Positions 40,543 to 49,401 are shown, counted from the stretch's first letter. The stretch: 64,000 nt of DNA from Chryseobacterium sp. E1 (GCA_019203745.1 CP078104.1:1266501-1330500); one strand, 5' to 3'. Notes: generated by a model from the sequence alone, not told the origin. A program made the numbers and translations.

Positions 40543-41348
40543 ATGATATTGAGTATAAAGAAATTTTTACAGGATTATTTTTATTGATGTGTGCAGGAAC
40601 ACTTGTACAAGCACAGATCAGCCCACCCGGATTAGGAGATGCCAAAACCGCTTTCTGGTCCGCATTTGGAGTAAAACGCCAACTGGATTCATTGGGAAAG
40701 AAGCAGGCTCTGAGCTATATTGCCATAGGGCGTAAAAGCAGCCCTGACAATAATTATTTATTTTCCAGACAGGCTATTTTTGTATTGAATCATGAGGTTT
40801 ACCATTCATTTGCCCCACATCAGCAATATAGCTATGCCATCAGCTACCGCCGGCAGCCTCAATATGAAAGCGGAGCACCTTACGATAAAGAAAATACAGA
40901 GCAGGAATTCAGAATATACGGACGATATGCCTACACTTTTGATCTTGGAGAAAAATTGAAACTGAAAAATACAGTCCGTCAGGAATTCAGAAAGTTTTTT
41001 GATGAAGATTTCCATAAAGTAGAAGAAGATTTCCAGTTAAGGACCCGCATAAAAAGTCAGTTAACCTATAATTTATCTCCTAAAAACAATCAGAAACTGG
41101 CAATAAGTGCCGAGGCTTTATTTTCTGTCAGCCACCTTAATGAACCTGTTCCGGAGTGGGAAAATTTTGGGTATCGTGAAATGCGTATTGCTGCTTATTA
41201 TATGTTTACCATCCCCAACTCTACTTTTACAGTAGATATCGGCTATATGGATGATCTGATCAGAGGAAGCAAAAGTATTCATCATGGAGGTGTACACTAT
41301 CTTGCCGCAGACCTGATCTGGAATATTCCTTATAGAAGAAAGCGGTAA
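40543..41348 (+). CDS. DUF2490-like outer-membrane protein (one frameshift)
   Basis: About 269 residues. ATG at 40543 (MILSIKKF) followed by one missing T near 40562 gives a signal peptide ending LMCAGTLVQAQ. The rest shows alternating beta-strand character with aromatic girdle residues (YSYAISYRRQPQYE, FRIYGRYAYTFDLGEKLKLK, QLTYNLSPKNNQKL, YMFTIPNSTFTVDIGYMDDL), as in DUF2490 outer-membrane barrels. Stop at 41346-41348. The upstream in-frame extension from 40500 is not believed. Function unknown. Confidence 0.7.
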
Positions 41349-41426
41349 CTGAACAGGATTATCCTGACTAAAAAATTCTGATAGTAAGATCTTCATATTT
41401 CAATAACTTCAGGTTCCGGATATGAA

Positions 41427-41458
41427 AAAAATCCCGGTCATTACTGGCCGGGATTTTT
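41427..41458. terminator. Terminator
   Basis: AAAAATCCCGG and CCGGGATTTTT flank TCATTACTGG. It sits between convergent genes ending at 41348 and 41515. Confidence 0.8.
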
Positions 41459-41514
41459 GTTGAAAAACATAAGTTTTCCGCAATATAATTAGTATGAATG
41501 TATGGTGTAAAATA

Positions 41515-42209
41515 TTAGTTGCACAGCGTCAGAAACTGACGGCTCATATGTACCCTGAATCTTGCATCAGCTTTGGAACGGCTGTAGATGGAATGTTCAA
41601 AAGCTTTTACTGTTTTCAGCTTCTGATCAATAAATGCTGCAATATCTGTAAGAGAAAAAATAAAATCCCTGTAGACTATCATATTGACCATCTGACCATA
41701 ATACGGCAGATAAGCTTTCAGAAAAGGCAGTACCTTCTGATGGCGATTATAGCTGATACAATATCCTACTCCGTCTACTGAAGTCACAATATCATAATCA
41801 TTCACGTAATCCAGGATATTTTTATCGCCTTCCAAAGCAGTATTATTTTGGGAACAGTATTTATTGATTTTATCCAGAATATGCTGGGCATACTCCATCA
41901 TTGAGATGTTTTTAAATTCAAATACATGATTCAGTCCTTTTTGGAGGTAGCGTCTTTTTCACAATGATTACAGAAAGAGATTCCAATTCTTTCATGATAA
42001 GGGAAAAAACAGTCTTTCACTTCAATAAAAGCATCTGCCTGTACCTTATCTTCCGCAAAGTTGTAGTAGAGATAAGGGCTGTACAAAGCGGAAAGAGCTT
42101 TCAGATAATCGATCTCGCTTGTATTATGGTATTCTTCAAACCATTTTTCAAGATTATCGTAATAATGGCTTTCAAAGTCTTTAAAGTTTAAGTAAAATGG
42201 CAATTCCAT
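41515..42209 (-). CDS. Hypothetical cytosolic protein (one frameshift)
   Basis: About 232 residues. ATG at 42209 (MELPFYLNFKDFESHYYDNL) leads to a break near 41937 (one A missing, then KKGLNHVFEFKNISMMEYAQ) and continues to the stop at 41515. Aromatic-rich and charged, no signal peptide. The pair of Cys in CNHCEK and a later CISYNRHQ are notable. I do not recognise the family. A TAGCTTTG element at 42231-42238 (minus strand) lies 22 bases upstream of the start and may be its promoter. Confidence 0.6.
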
Positions 42210-42229
42210 AGCTCTGTAATTTTGATATG

Positions 42230-42265
42230 ACAAAGCTATTCCGGTAATGCGACAAAACTTGACGT
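42230..42265 (-). promoter_or_regulatory. Promoter-like element shared with 58762-58797
   Basis: This 36-base stretch matches 58762-58797 at 29 of 36 positions without gaps. On the minus strand it contains TAGCTTTG, a fit to the Bacteroidetes -7 box TAnnTTTG, and TTTTGTCGC upstream with an imperfect inverted repeat. Both copies lie upstream of minus-strand genes. Confidence 0.45.
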
Positions 42266-42332
42266 GTTATTTTTTTGTATTAAAAATATCAATAGTCAAT
42301 TTTGCTTCGCAAAGTAAACGGTCAATAATTAT

Positions 42333-42487
42333 AACGCAGAGTTCGCAAAGTTTAATAATATGCATCGTTTATTTGTTCGCAAAGGCATTTCATTCAGCAG
42401 AGAAACATACTTTCATTGCTGAGTGAAACGCCGTAGCGATCGAAAAAAACAATAAGATATCATAGAAAACTCTCCGAACTCTGCGTT
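42333..42487. repeat. Palindromic dispersed repeat element
   Basis: Outer arms AACGCAGAGTTCG (42333-42345) and CGAACTCTGCGTT (42475-42487) are exact complements. Inner arms CGCAAAGGCATTTCATTCAG (about 42379) and CTGAGTGAAACGCCGTAGCG are imperfect complements. One inner arm is also found at 7567-7593. No ORF is present, so it looks like a non-coding palindromic repeat. Confidence 0.65.
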
Positions 42488-42551
42488 TAAGAGAAATATA
42501 TTATTCAAAAAAACAATTATCGTTCACCGCTTCAAATAGCGTTACATTGAA

Positions 42552-44080
42552 TTACTTATCATAATTCTTCATCAGGTATTCGAAATAATGAATCATCTTA
42601 AGATAATTTTCTATGCTGAGATATTCATTGGTACTGTGAATGCTTTGCTGCTCTGCACTGTTGATTTTAATAGGCATGAAGCGGTACACATTTTTGCTGA
42701 CGATTTCATATTTCCCGGCATCGGTTCCCGCCATGGTAAGGTATGGAGTAACAATGGCTCCGGGGTGAATTTCTTTGACGCCTGCTTCTATTAGTTTAAA
42801 AGCTTTGGTATTGGTAGGAGAAATTGCAGAAGCTTCTCTGGTATTATCAATTTCTTCAACCTCAACGTCGAAGCCTTCCGTTGCTTTTGCAATATGATTA
42901 CGGACATCTTTTACCGTATTTCCGGGAAGAAGTCTGAAATTGACTACAAATTCCACTTCGGGAGACAGCACGTTGGTTCCGTCACTTCCTTTCATCATCG
43001 TAAGTGCTGTGGTAGTACGTACCAAGGCATTGGTTGTATTGTTTTTGGTGAGCTGTGACATCAAAACGGGTTTTAACAGCCATTGATTCGCCAATGCGAG
43101 CCTTGTGGTAAATGGCATTTCGCCCCGATGTTATTAAAGAATTCTTTGATCAGCGGAGTGATGACCGGTTTCATCTGATGATCTTCCAGACGCTGCATAA
43201 TGACTGCAGCTTTCCCGATAGCACTTTCCATTGGAGGCATAGAAGAATGCCCACCCAATCCTTTCACTTTTATTTTAGCAGAAAGAAATCCTTTTTCGGC
43301 ACAGCCTACAACAGCCACATCGGAATCTATTCCTGCTACATTTCCTTTTCGCATGATCAGCCCGCCTTCGTCATATACTGCATCGAATTTTAATCCTTTT
43401 TCTTAAAGTAATCTGCAATCTGAATCGCTCCCTTCTGGCCACCCACCTCTTCATCGAAACCAAAAGCCAGATAAATATCTCTCTGAGGAGTCTGTTTGTT
43501 TTTAATTAAGCTGTTCATTGCTTCCAGGAGGGAGAAAAGCATTCCTTTCATATCTATTGCTCCCCTTCCATAGATCCTTCCATTGGCTACTGCTCCTGAA
43601 AAGGGTGCAAAATCCCAGTCTTCAGCAACTTTGGCAACAGGTTCCAACGGTTTATCATCCGGACGGAAAATATTGTCTTCATTATTTTTAATGTCTGCAT
43701 CACCGGGAGGCACCACATCCATATGGGAAAGAAATAAAACAGGTTCAAGCGCAGGGTTGCTTCCTTTAAGCCTGAATACCAATCCATACTGATTGACCTC
43801 AACATTTTCCGTATGCTGGTATACCAAAGGATAAGAGGTTTTTAAATAGGTTTTAAACTGATCGAACGGAGCATAATTGAATGTTCCGAGGCTTCCCGTG
43901 GAAACAGTAGGTATTTTGATTCCCCTGACAGCCGCATGACTGCAGAGTCGTTTTTACAGGTTTCCATCCTTCTCCTGATACAATTGTATTTTTCTTGAAA
44001 GGATAAGTAAACGTTTTTATTAAAACGATAGCAGCAATTATAATGAGAACACCTAAAACGGCTAAAAGAAATTTTTTCAT
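42552..44080 (-). CDS. M20 family metallopeptidase, membrane-anchored (frameshifted)
   Basis: About 500 residues. ATG at 44080 gives an N-terminal helix (MKKFLLAVLGVLIIIAAIVL), suggesting membrane anchoring with the enzyme outside the cytoplasm. M20 zinc-peptidase motifs follow in order: LFLSHMDVVP, IYGRGAIDMKGMLFSLLEAM, AFGFDEEVGGQKGA and GLGGHSSMPPMESAIGKAA. The protein resembles the CPS1/PM20D1 branch. Breaks near 43950, 43925, 43397 and 43105 (all homopolymer indels). It hydrolyses amide bonds of peptides or N-acyl amino acids; the substrate is unknown. The stop is at 42552. Confidence 0.85.
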
Positions 44081-44170
44081 ATCAATAATTTTTGTGTGGA
44101 GCTGGTGTATCACAAATATAAAAACAAATATCCGATAACCGCATTAAAAATCAGGTATTTACTGCTGGGT

Positions 44171-44746
44171 TTAAAAATTACAATCCGTTCCACAGGTGAG
44201 TATTAAGATCAAAAAGAGTTTATCATTTTCGAGCTTAAACTTATCTGCATTCTGCTTTCCGGGATCGTTAAGGGCAATCCATCTCACCACTCCTTTTTCC
44301 GTCTGCTTATAGACTTCAATGATATCATGACCATTGTACTGATATTGATACAGCAGACCGCCCGGCATTTCTTTTTCGGGATGTTGGGTTGTGAGGTCTT
44401 TTTATTTGATCCAGCGTTTTTCCGGCATAGTAGAATGCAAAGATATTGTTGTAAATAGTTGTAGGAGTATAGCTAAATAAAATCTGTGAAGACGGTTTGT
44501 CTTTTATATTTTTAAGGATTCTACCAATCTCTTTGTTGGTAAAAAGATCAAGCTCTTATCTGTTTTATCAAAGATATAATCTCCATAGAAACTGAAGTTC
44601 AGGCTGCCATCCTGAAAAGAAAGTTTCTTTGTTATATTTTCGGAATCGGGTAACGGATCAGTATGAATCGGTTTTATATAGGAAGTACATGCAATAAGGC
44701 TAACAACAAGACTGAGCATACAAACATTGCGGATGATTCTTTTCAT
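44171..44746 (-). CDS. Hypothetical lipoprotein (frameshifted)
   Basis: About 191 residues. The start MKRIIRNVCMLSLVVSLIAC gives a lipobox with Cys20, then SYIKPIHTDPLPDSENITKK. After a break near 44530 the coding frame continues FTNKEIGRILKNIKDKPSSQ, and after another near 44395 as MPGGLLYQYQYNGHDIIEVY to a C-terminal CGTDC. It is expected to be an exported lipoprotein of unknown function. It lies 90 bases upstream of the M20 peptidase on the same strand and may be co-transcribed with it. Confidence 0.6.
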
Positions 44747-44803
44747 AGGTTACAGGATATACACAAATATAATTTTTTGTAGCTGCTGCGGCAAATGCAA
44801 TGC

Positions 44804-44836
44804 ATAAAAAAACCTTCCTGAATTTCAGAAAGGTTT
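44804..44836 (-). terminator. Terminator after map
   Basis: On the minus strand AAACCTTTCTGA and TCAGGAAGGTTT (one G-U pair) are followed by TTTTTT. It ends the methionine aminopeptidase transcript. Confidence 0.7.
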
Positions 44837-44854
44837 ATATAGTTGAGAAATATG

Positions 44855-45643
44855 TTAATTCAAAATTTCATTCATCCGGGTTAAGATGATTGGTTTTCCA
44901 TCTGTGACCACGATCGTATGCTCATGCTGTGCCATATATCCGCCTTTGTTTCCCACCATCGTCCAGCCGTCTTCAATTTCTACGGCAAGACTGGAGTCTG
45001 TTGCAATAAAGGTTTCAATAGCCACTACCGAGTTTTTCTTAAAACGTCTGGTATCGAAACGGTTTTTATAATTGAGCAGTTCATCCGGTTCCTCATGCAG
45101 GCTTCTTCCCACACCATGACCGCAAAGATTTTTGATTACTTTCAAACCTCTCTTTTTGGCTTCGGTTTCCATTAAAGACCCTATATCTGCTATTTTTACA
45201 CCACCTTTTATATGATCGATTGCTTTCTGCAAAATCTCTTTGGATGCATTCACCAGTTTCTGATGCCCGTGAATATCTTTTCCAATGATAAACGAGCCTC
45301 CATTATCTGCCCAATAGCCATCAAGCTCTGCAGAAACATCAATATTGATCAGATCTCCTTCTTTCAATACTCTCTGATCGGTAGGGATTCCGTGGCAAAA
45401 TTCATTATCTACGCTGATGCATGTCCAGCCTGGAAATCCATACGTCAGATAGGGTGCAGACTTCGCCCCAAAGTCTGAAAGAACCTTTGCTCCATACTCA
45501 TCCAGCTCTTTGGTTGTCATCCCCGGCTTTGCATACTCAGTCATGGCCTTCAGGGTATAGGCAACGGCTTCACTTACTTTCTGCATTCCGGTCATCTGAT
45601 CTTCGTTGGTGATTGACATATTTGTTTGATTATTGTTGATCAT
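44855..45643 (-). CDS. map: Methionine aminopeptidase, type I
   Basis: An intact 262-residue (or 254 from the second Met at 45619, MSITNEDQMTG) type I MetAP. Metal ligands appear in the expected motifs: NIDVSAELDGYWADNGGSF (two Asp), CGHGVGRSLHEEP (His), VAIETFIATD (Glu) and QHEHTIVV (His, Glu). FCHGIPTDQRVLKEGD contains the first conserved His. It removes N-terminal Met from new proteins in the cytoplasm. No Zn-finger extension is present. Confidence 0.93.
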   Translation of the reverse strand: MINNNQTNMSITNEDQMTGMQKVSEAVAYTLKAMTEYAKPGMTTKELDEYGAKVLSDFGAKSAPYLTYGFPGWTCISVDNEFCHGIPTDQRVLKEGDLINIDVSAELDGYWADNGGSFIIGKDIHGHQKLVNASKEILQKAIDHIKGGVKIADIGSLMETEAKKRGLKVIKNLCGHGVGRSLHEEPDELLNYKNRFDTRRFKKNSVVAIETFIATDSSLAVEIEDGWTMVGNKGGYMAQHEHTIVVTDGKPIILTRMNEILN

Positions 45644-45794
45644 TACAAAGTTAGGAAATTAAAATATTCTGATACGATTTGTTTTAATTACTAAAATTCA
45701 TGTATTGAAGAAACGAAATTATCAAGTTATTTAATATCGTTCTACCCCTTCACCAACCCCCTCTACCCCCTTGGGTAAGGGGTATACCCTGTTA

Positions 45795-46115
45795 TATGAC
45801 GGGCTGGAGGGTGTTCATTACCGGTCTCCAGCCACTTTGATAAGTGGGTACAGGGACTTGTAGAACGGCCTGGAGACCGTTAATGAAGTAGCTGGAGGCT
45901 GTTTTGAAGAGGCTCCAGCCACTTGATCAAGTGGCTGGAGAGACTTACCATAGTGTTTGAAGGCGTATTCTAAGTAGCTTGAGACAGTTTATGAAATGGT
46001 GATAGCTAATTAATGAGCGGCTGAGGAGACTTACTGAAGTGGCAGAAAGCACTTCTGAAGCTGTTGAAGACAGTCTATAAAATAGTTCCCGACACTTTAA
46101 TAAGTATGGCAGGAA
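45795..46115. repeat. Decayed tandem repeats of about 22 bp
   Basis: About 15 units of 21-24 bases can be lined up, e.g. GCTGGAGACCGTTAATGAAG-type, from 45801 to about 46113. A core GCTGGAGA..TT.ATGAAGTG recurs with drift. One pair of units forms a perfect 28-bp palindrome at 45913-45940 (CTCCAGCCACTTGATC centre region and its mirror). No ORF follows the period and it lies between map and the HTH gene. Confidence 0.7.
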
Positions 46116-46189
46116 TATTTTACCGGATATTTTTTAACCTTTACTTTACAGAATGTATTATCTTTGAATCTTCACAAATTGATTAAAGA

Positions 46190-46594
46190 ATGGACTACAA
46201 AATACATCAGGGAAGAAATGTAAAACGTTTCAGAGAAATGCTGGGAATAAAGCAGGAAGCATTAGCGCTTGATCTGGGCGACGACTGGAACCAAAAGAAG
46301 GTCTCTTTACTTGAGCAAAAAGAAACCATTGAAAACCAGCTACTGGAAAAAATATCCGAAGTATTGAAAATACCTGTAGAAGCTTTTCAAAATTTTGATG
46401 AGGAGCAGGCTGTGAATCTAATTTCCTGCACATTTTCAGATAATGCAATGTTTAATAATAGAATTGAAGTCCAAAATATTAATCCTATTGATAAAATTGT
46501 TCAACTTCACGAAGAAAAAATCGCTTTGTATGAACGTATGCTGAAGGAAAAGGATGAAATGATGAGCAGACTGGAAAAGCTGCTTGATAAGTAA
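46190..46594 (+). CDS. XRE-family HTH protein with C-terminal coiled coil
   Basis: An intact 134-residue frame. The N-terminal part is an HTH of the XRE type (NVKRFREMLGIKQEALALDL, KKVSLLEQKETI). The C-terminal third is a heptad-like coiled coil (VQLHEEKIALYERMLKEKDE). This two-part layout is common in Bacteroidetes. Such a protein may form dimers; the target is unknown. It lies between the tandem-repeat block and the toxin/immunity region. Confidence 0.75.
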   Translation: MDYKIHQGRNVKRFREMLGIKQEALALDLGDDWNQKKVSLLEQKETIENQLLEKISEVLKIPVEAFQNFDEEQAVNLISCTFSDNAMFNNRIEVQNINPIDKIVQLHEEKIALYERMLKEKDEMMSRLEKLLDK

Positions 46595-46629
46595 GAACTT
46601 TTGAGCTATAAACACCCAATGAAATGAAT

Positions 46630-46664
46630 AAGAAGCCGCCTCACAACTGAGACGGCTTCTTTTT
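46630..46664 (+). terminator. Terminator after the HTH gene
   Basis: AAGAAGCCGCC and GACGGCTTCTTTTT form a stem with TCACAACTGA as loop and a T run. Confidence 0.75.
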
Positions 46665-46682
46665 GAAAAATATATGTTAATA

Positions 46683-46748
46683 AAAAACCCCTGCATTTTG
46701 TAGGGGTTTTTATGATACACCACACGATAAATCGTGTGGGAGCGGGAA
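46683..46748. repeat. Terminator-plus-palindrome element, copy 1
   Basis: AAAAACCCCTGCATTTTGTA plus GGGGTTTTT forms a terminator, then CACCACACGATAAATCGTGT GGG ends in AGCGGG. A near copy lies at 48895-48961 and a shorter one at 48152-48185. It closes the last immunity gene of the array (minus strand). Confidence 0.65.
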
Positions 46749-46819
46749 GAGATGCTTGGCTATTAAAAGATCAATAATCTAATTTATTATTAATACGTTT
46801 TATACATGCCAATAAATTT

Positions 46820-47185
46820 TTAATATTTCATAGGCTTTACCATTGCCATTAAAACTATCATTACTATAAATAATAGAAACAATAATAGATAGCCTTTATA
46901 GCTTTCTTTAAATTCATATTCTAAAAACCTTTCGTTTTTAATAAAAAAATAATAATAAAACAATAGTAATATAGGATACAATAAGAAATATATATATTTA
47001 TTAAATAAAAACAGATAATTGTTGAAAAATATACTATCTACACTTGACAATACTAGACCTGTAAACATTGACATTATTACGCATAGCCAAAACTTCTCTG
47101 TCCCTCTATCTTTATATTTGAATTTATCCATTCTTTTGTATAGGCAATCAAGATGGAAAATAAGATAATCTATAATTTTTATCAT
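46820..47185 (-). CDS. Membrane protein, likely immunity protein (module 4)
   Basis: An intact 121-residue frame with about four hydrophobic helices (CVIMSMFTGLVLSSVDSIFF, YIYFLLYPILLLFYYYFFI, YLLLFLLFIVMIVLMAMV) and a basic N-terminal part (YKRMDKFKYKDRG). It starts 2 bases after the stop of a short in-frame toxin-tail remnant. Small multi-helix proteins directly behind Rhs tips are usually immunity proteins against membrane-active or periplasm-acting toxins. That is inference from position and topology. It is the most distal module of the array. Confidence 0.6.
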   Translation of the reverse strand: MIKIIDYLIFHLDCLYKRMDKFKYKDRGTEKFWLCVIMSMFTGLVLSSVDSIFFNNYLFLFNKYIYFLLYPILLLFYYYFFIKNERFLEYEFKESYKGYLLLFLLFIVMIVLMAMVKPMKY

Positions 47186-47187
47186 AA

Positions 47188-47285
47188 CTATTTTTGAGGT
47201 CCCAACCCCATATCATTAAAAATACTTCTACCTGTTACAGCTTGATACCCCGCTGTTACAGCACCATATACAAGGGCTGCTCCCC
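47188..47285 (-). pseudogene. Toxin C-terminal remnant 3
   Basis: An open minus-strand frame AALVYGAVTAGYQAVTGRSI, then FNDMGLGPQK, ends TAG at 47188-47190. It reads like the end of an Rhs tip and is cut at its 5' side by the long direct repeat starting near 47285. An ATG at 47319 is supplied only by the repeat and is not believed as a true start. Confidence 0.5.
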
Positions 47286-47510
47286 TCGCTGGCGCAAGCG
47301 TCACGCTTGTGCCAATCATAAATCTACATCTATATTTTCATGTTAAAAAAATATAGATACAAAACTCTCTATGAATATTTCGATTTTAAAATTTAACAAG
47401 CCCTTACTTTTTGTAAGGACTTGTTTTTTTATTATGGTACGAGCGAGAAGCTCGCACCAGCGGGGGAAGATACTGATTAATCAGTATTCATTTTATATTT
47501 TTCAAAATAA
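47285..47510. repeat. Long direct repeat, copy 1 (about 225 bp)
   Basis: It opens with the palindrome CTGGCGCAAGCGTCACGCTT GTGCC, includes a bidirectional terminator (CAAGCCCTTAC...GTAAGGACTTG plus T7) and the palindrome GTACGAGCGAGAAGCTCGCA CCAGCGGGG, and runs into the 3' end of the immunity gene at 47488. Copy 2 is 48611-48888 with about 48 extra bases inserted. Confidence 0.8.
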
Positions 47511-47870
47511 GTAAATTAGTGAATATCAAACTCCACGAAAAAATAATTGTCAAAATAACAAGTATACCATTGAAAATTTTATCATTTTTTTCTTCGTTAA
47601 TCCACTTATTTCTTAATTCTAAATACTTATTTTTATATTTTTTCTTGTTATAAAAAAGAATACCAACCATTACCACTAAAAATACAACCCATCCATATTT
47701 CAATTTTTCATTATTAAAAAGAATTTCTTTTATAAATAATAAAATATTAATTATGATCCATCCTTGAACAGCAGATACACTTATCAATGCTGTAGTTGCA
47801 TCCGCACCGTCTCTTTTGTAATAGAATTTTGCAACTCTATAATAATGATAATTAAAAAGTCTCTAATCAT
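47488..47870 (-). CDS. Membrane protein, likely immunity protein (module 3; one frameshift)
   Basis: About 127 residues. ATG at 47870 (MIRDFLNYHYYRVAKFYYKR) with a missing base near 47852, then DGADATTALISVSAVQGWII, two to three more helices (YGWVVFLVVMVGILFYN, FNGILVILTIIFSWSLIFTN) and a basic end. The opening motif YYR.AK.Y.K.DG.DA is one I associate with small membrane proteins behind Rhs genes in Chryseobacterium. It follows a toxin-tail remnant (stop at 47899) by 28 bases. Immunity role inferred from context. Confidence 0.6.
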
Positions 47871-47898
47871 AAAATTAATTATTTAAATGACTAAAATA

Positions 47899-48035
47899 TT
47901 ATAACCTAATCCTAATCTGCAAAACATTGATTGAACCACTTTTCTTGATATCCTTAGAGGAAATTCCTTTATACGGCGGGATAATTATTTCCACATTTAT
48001 GCTCAAAATTTTTCCAATATTGAAAGCGATAAAAT
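47899..48035 (-). pseudogene. Toxin C-terminal remnant 2 (tentative)
   Basis: A short open minus-strand frame NIGKILSINVEIIIPPYKGI, then SSKDIKKSGSINVLQIRIRL, ends TAA at 47899. It has no start codon of its own and is bounded at its 5' side by a hairpin (48051-48079). Its position just before an immunity gene matches the other modules. Confidence 0.4.
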
Positions 48036-48050
48036 TAGGCTTGATTTAAA

Positions 48051-48079
48051 GAAAAGAGCCCAGTATTGTACGGACTCTT
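48051..48079 (-). terminator. Hairpin between modules
   Basis: AAAGAGCCCAG...CGGACTCTTT with T-rich flank. It separates the Imm53 gene from the downstream remnant. Confidence 0.5.
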
Positions 48080-48239
48080 TCTCGCAAAATATTATTTTAA
48101 TTTTGTTTCGATTTTTGAAAATACACTATTTTTTTACAGTTATTATTCTTACTTCACCACACAATGCAATTGTGCGGGGCCGAGGGTTATAATGTATAAC
48201 CTTTTGTCTTAAAGATAGAACTCCAAAATTATTATTCTA

Positions 48240-48551
48240 ATAATTTTGATACATAAACAGTATCATATTCTTCAACTATACTTTTAAAAAGTTCAATTAA
48301 AAAAGAAGTTTTGTTGGATCTCCAGCCGCATTAAATGTACTATTCTTTATAGAATAGCCATACCAATCTTTTTCTGAGGACTCTATTAAAGAATACTCAA
48401 TATGAACATTTTCTAGTAAAGTATCTACCAAATCTATTTTGATACTCCATCCCGGATTATCTATAGTTTCAATTTTAACACCATAAGAATGTTCCCAATC
48501 TCCATCACAATTAAGTTTATACCAACTTTCTAACCATTTAATTATATCCAT
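48240..48551 (-). CDS. Imm53-family immunity protein (module 2; 3' end uncertain)
   Basis: About 100 residues. MDIIKWLESWYKLNCDGDWE followed by HSYGVKIETIDNPGWSIKID is the Imm53 signature (W..WY...CDGDWEH.YGI.I.T.DNPGW...IDL). The raw frame stops at 48297 (TKLLF); one T more extends it to about 48240 (LIELFKSIVEEYDTVYVSK), the usual Imm53 length. Imm53 proteins are cytosolic antitoxins for polymorphic toxin systems. It starts 18 bases after a toxin-tail remnant ending at 48570. No matching toxin remains. Confidence 0.8.
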
Positions 48552-48569
48552 ATTTTATACTTTGTTGTT

Positions 48570-48610
48570 TTATCTTGGTATCTCATTCGGCTCTGCAGCT
48601 CTAGCTACTC
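48570..48610 (-). pseudogene. Toxin C-terminal remnant 1
   Basis: Minus-strand frame GVARAAEPNEIPR ends TAA at 48570-48572, 18 bases before the Imm53 start. At its 5' side it meets the long direct repeat copy 2. Only 13 codons remain. Confidence 0.4.
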
Positions 48611-48888
48611 CTCGCTGGCGCAAGTGTCACGCTTGTGCCAATCATAAATCTACATCTATTTTTCATGTTAAAAAAATATAGATACAAAACTCTCTATGAA
48701 TATTCCGATTTTAAAATTTAACAAGCCCTTACTTTTTTGTAAGGACTTGTTTTTTTATTATGGTACGAGCGAGACGCTCGCACCAGCGGGGACGCTTCTT
48801 TATTTGTGGACGCTGGCGAGATGCTTGTGCCAGGTGAGGGGAAGAATACTGCTTAATCGGTTATTCATTTTATATTTTTCAAAAATAT
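48611..48888. repeat. Long direct repeat, copy 2
   Basis: Nearly identical to 47285-47510: the same opening palindrome, the same internal AT-rich segment and terminator, the same GTACGAGCGAGACGCTCGCA palindrome, and the same tail TTATTCATTTTATATTTTTC that in copy 1 encodes the end of an immunity protein. About 48 bases including another palindrome (CTGGCGAGATGCTTGTGCCAG) are inserted near 48792-48839. Confidence 0.8.
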
Positions 48889-48894
48889 TTATTG

Positions 48895-48961
48895 AAAAAA
48901 TACCCTGCATTTTGCAGGGGGGATGTTATCCACCACACGATAAAATTGTGCGAGAGCGGGG
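48895..48961. repeat. Terminator-plus-palindrome element, copy 2
   Basis: AATACCCTGCATTTTGCAGG GGGG then CACCACACGATAAAATTGTG CGAGAGCGGGG, the counterpart of 46683-46748. It follows the immunity gene of the intact Rhs module. Confidence 0.65.
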
Positions 48962-49007
48962 ATTATAAAACACTTACTTAAGAATATATATTATAATTTT
49001 AAATCAT

Positions 49008-49382
49008 TTATTCCAAAGGAGAGTCAAATAAAAGGTTTTTCATAACGCCAATTGTAAGCATAACTAAAAAGAAGAGTAAAAAATATACGAAAATATTCAC
49101 GAATCGTTTTCTATTATCATGATTTCCTAAGGTATTAGTATTATAGTTATCTACAAAACTCCTTAGTCCAAAAGTAAATACAACAATAATTGATGTAAAT
49201 GTGATATAAAGGATAATAGATTGTCTTAGTTCAAAAAAGAATAAGATTACTAAAAGATCTATTACTGCAATAATCCAACTTAATTTTAATATTTTAAAGG
49301 ACAATATATTTTTTCCCAACATTATAAATATTGAATTTAAAAATATAATAATAAGAAGGATTACTTGTAAGATTGTATTCAT
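49008..49382 (-). CDS. Membrane protein, likely immunity to the adjacent Rhs tip (module 1)
   Basis: An intact 124-residue frame of about four hydrophobic helices (MNTILQVILLIIIFLNSIFI, LSWIIAVIDLLVILFFF, ILYITFTSIIVVFTFGL, VNIFVYFLLFFLVMLTIGVM). It begins 19 bases after the Rhs stop, on the same strand. This place in the operon is where the cognate immunity protein of an Rhs toxin is found. An all-membrane immunity protein hints that the Rhs tip acts on membranes, which agrees with its glycine-rich, beta-like C-terminus. No family recognised. Confidence 0.65.
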   Translation of the reverse strand: MNTILQVILLIIIFLNSIFIMLGKNILSFKILKLSWIIAVIDLLVILFFFELRQSIILYITFTSIIVVFTFGLRSFVDNYNTNTLGNHDNRKRFVNIFVYFLLFFLVMLTIGVMKNLLFDSPLE

Positions 49383-49401
49383 AAAATTGTTTATTTAAAT
49401 A

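Noticed and set aside
45795..46115. CRISPR array
   Set aside because: Units are contiguous with no spacers, vary in length and sequence, and no cas gene is near.
47188..47319. A 43-codon gene starting at the ATG in the repeat (47319)
   Set aside because: The first dozen codons come from a palindrome also found elsewhere; only the last part looks like protein, so it is treated as a toxin-tail remnant.
48696..48968. Plus-strand ORF of 90 codons
   Set aside because: It is made of the direct repeat, its terminators and palindromes and has no protein-like sequence.
46683..49000. Insertion sequence or transposon in the immunity region
   Set aside because: Repeats are present but no transposase frame was found on either strand.
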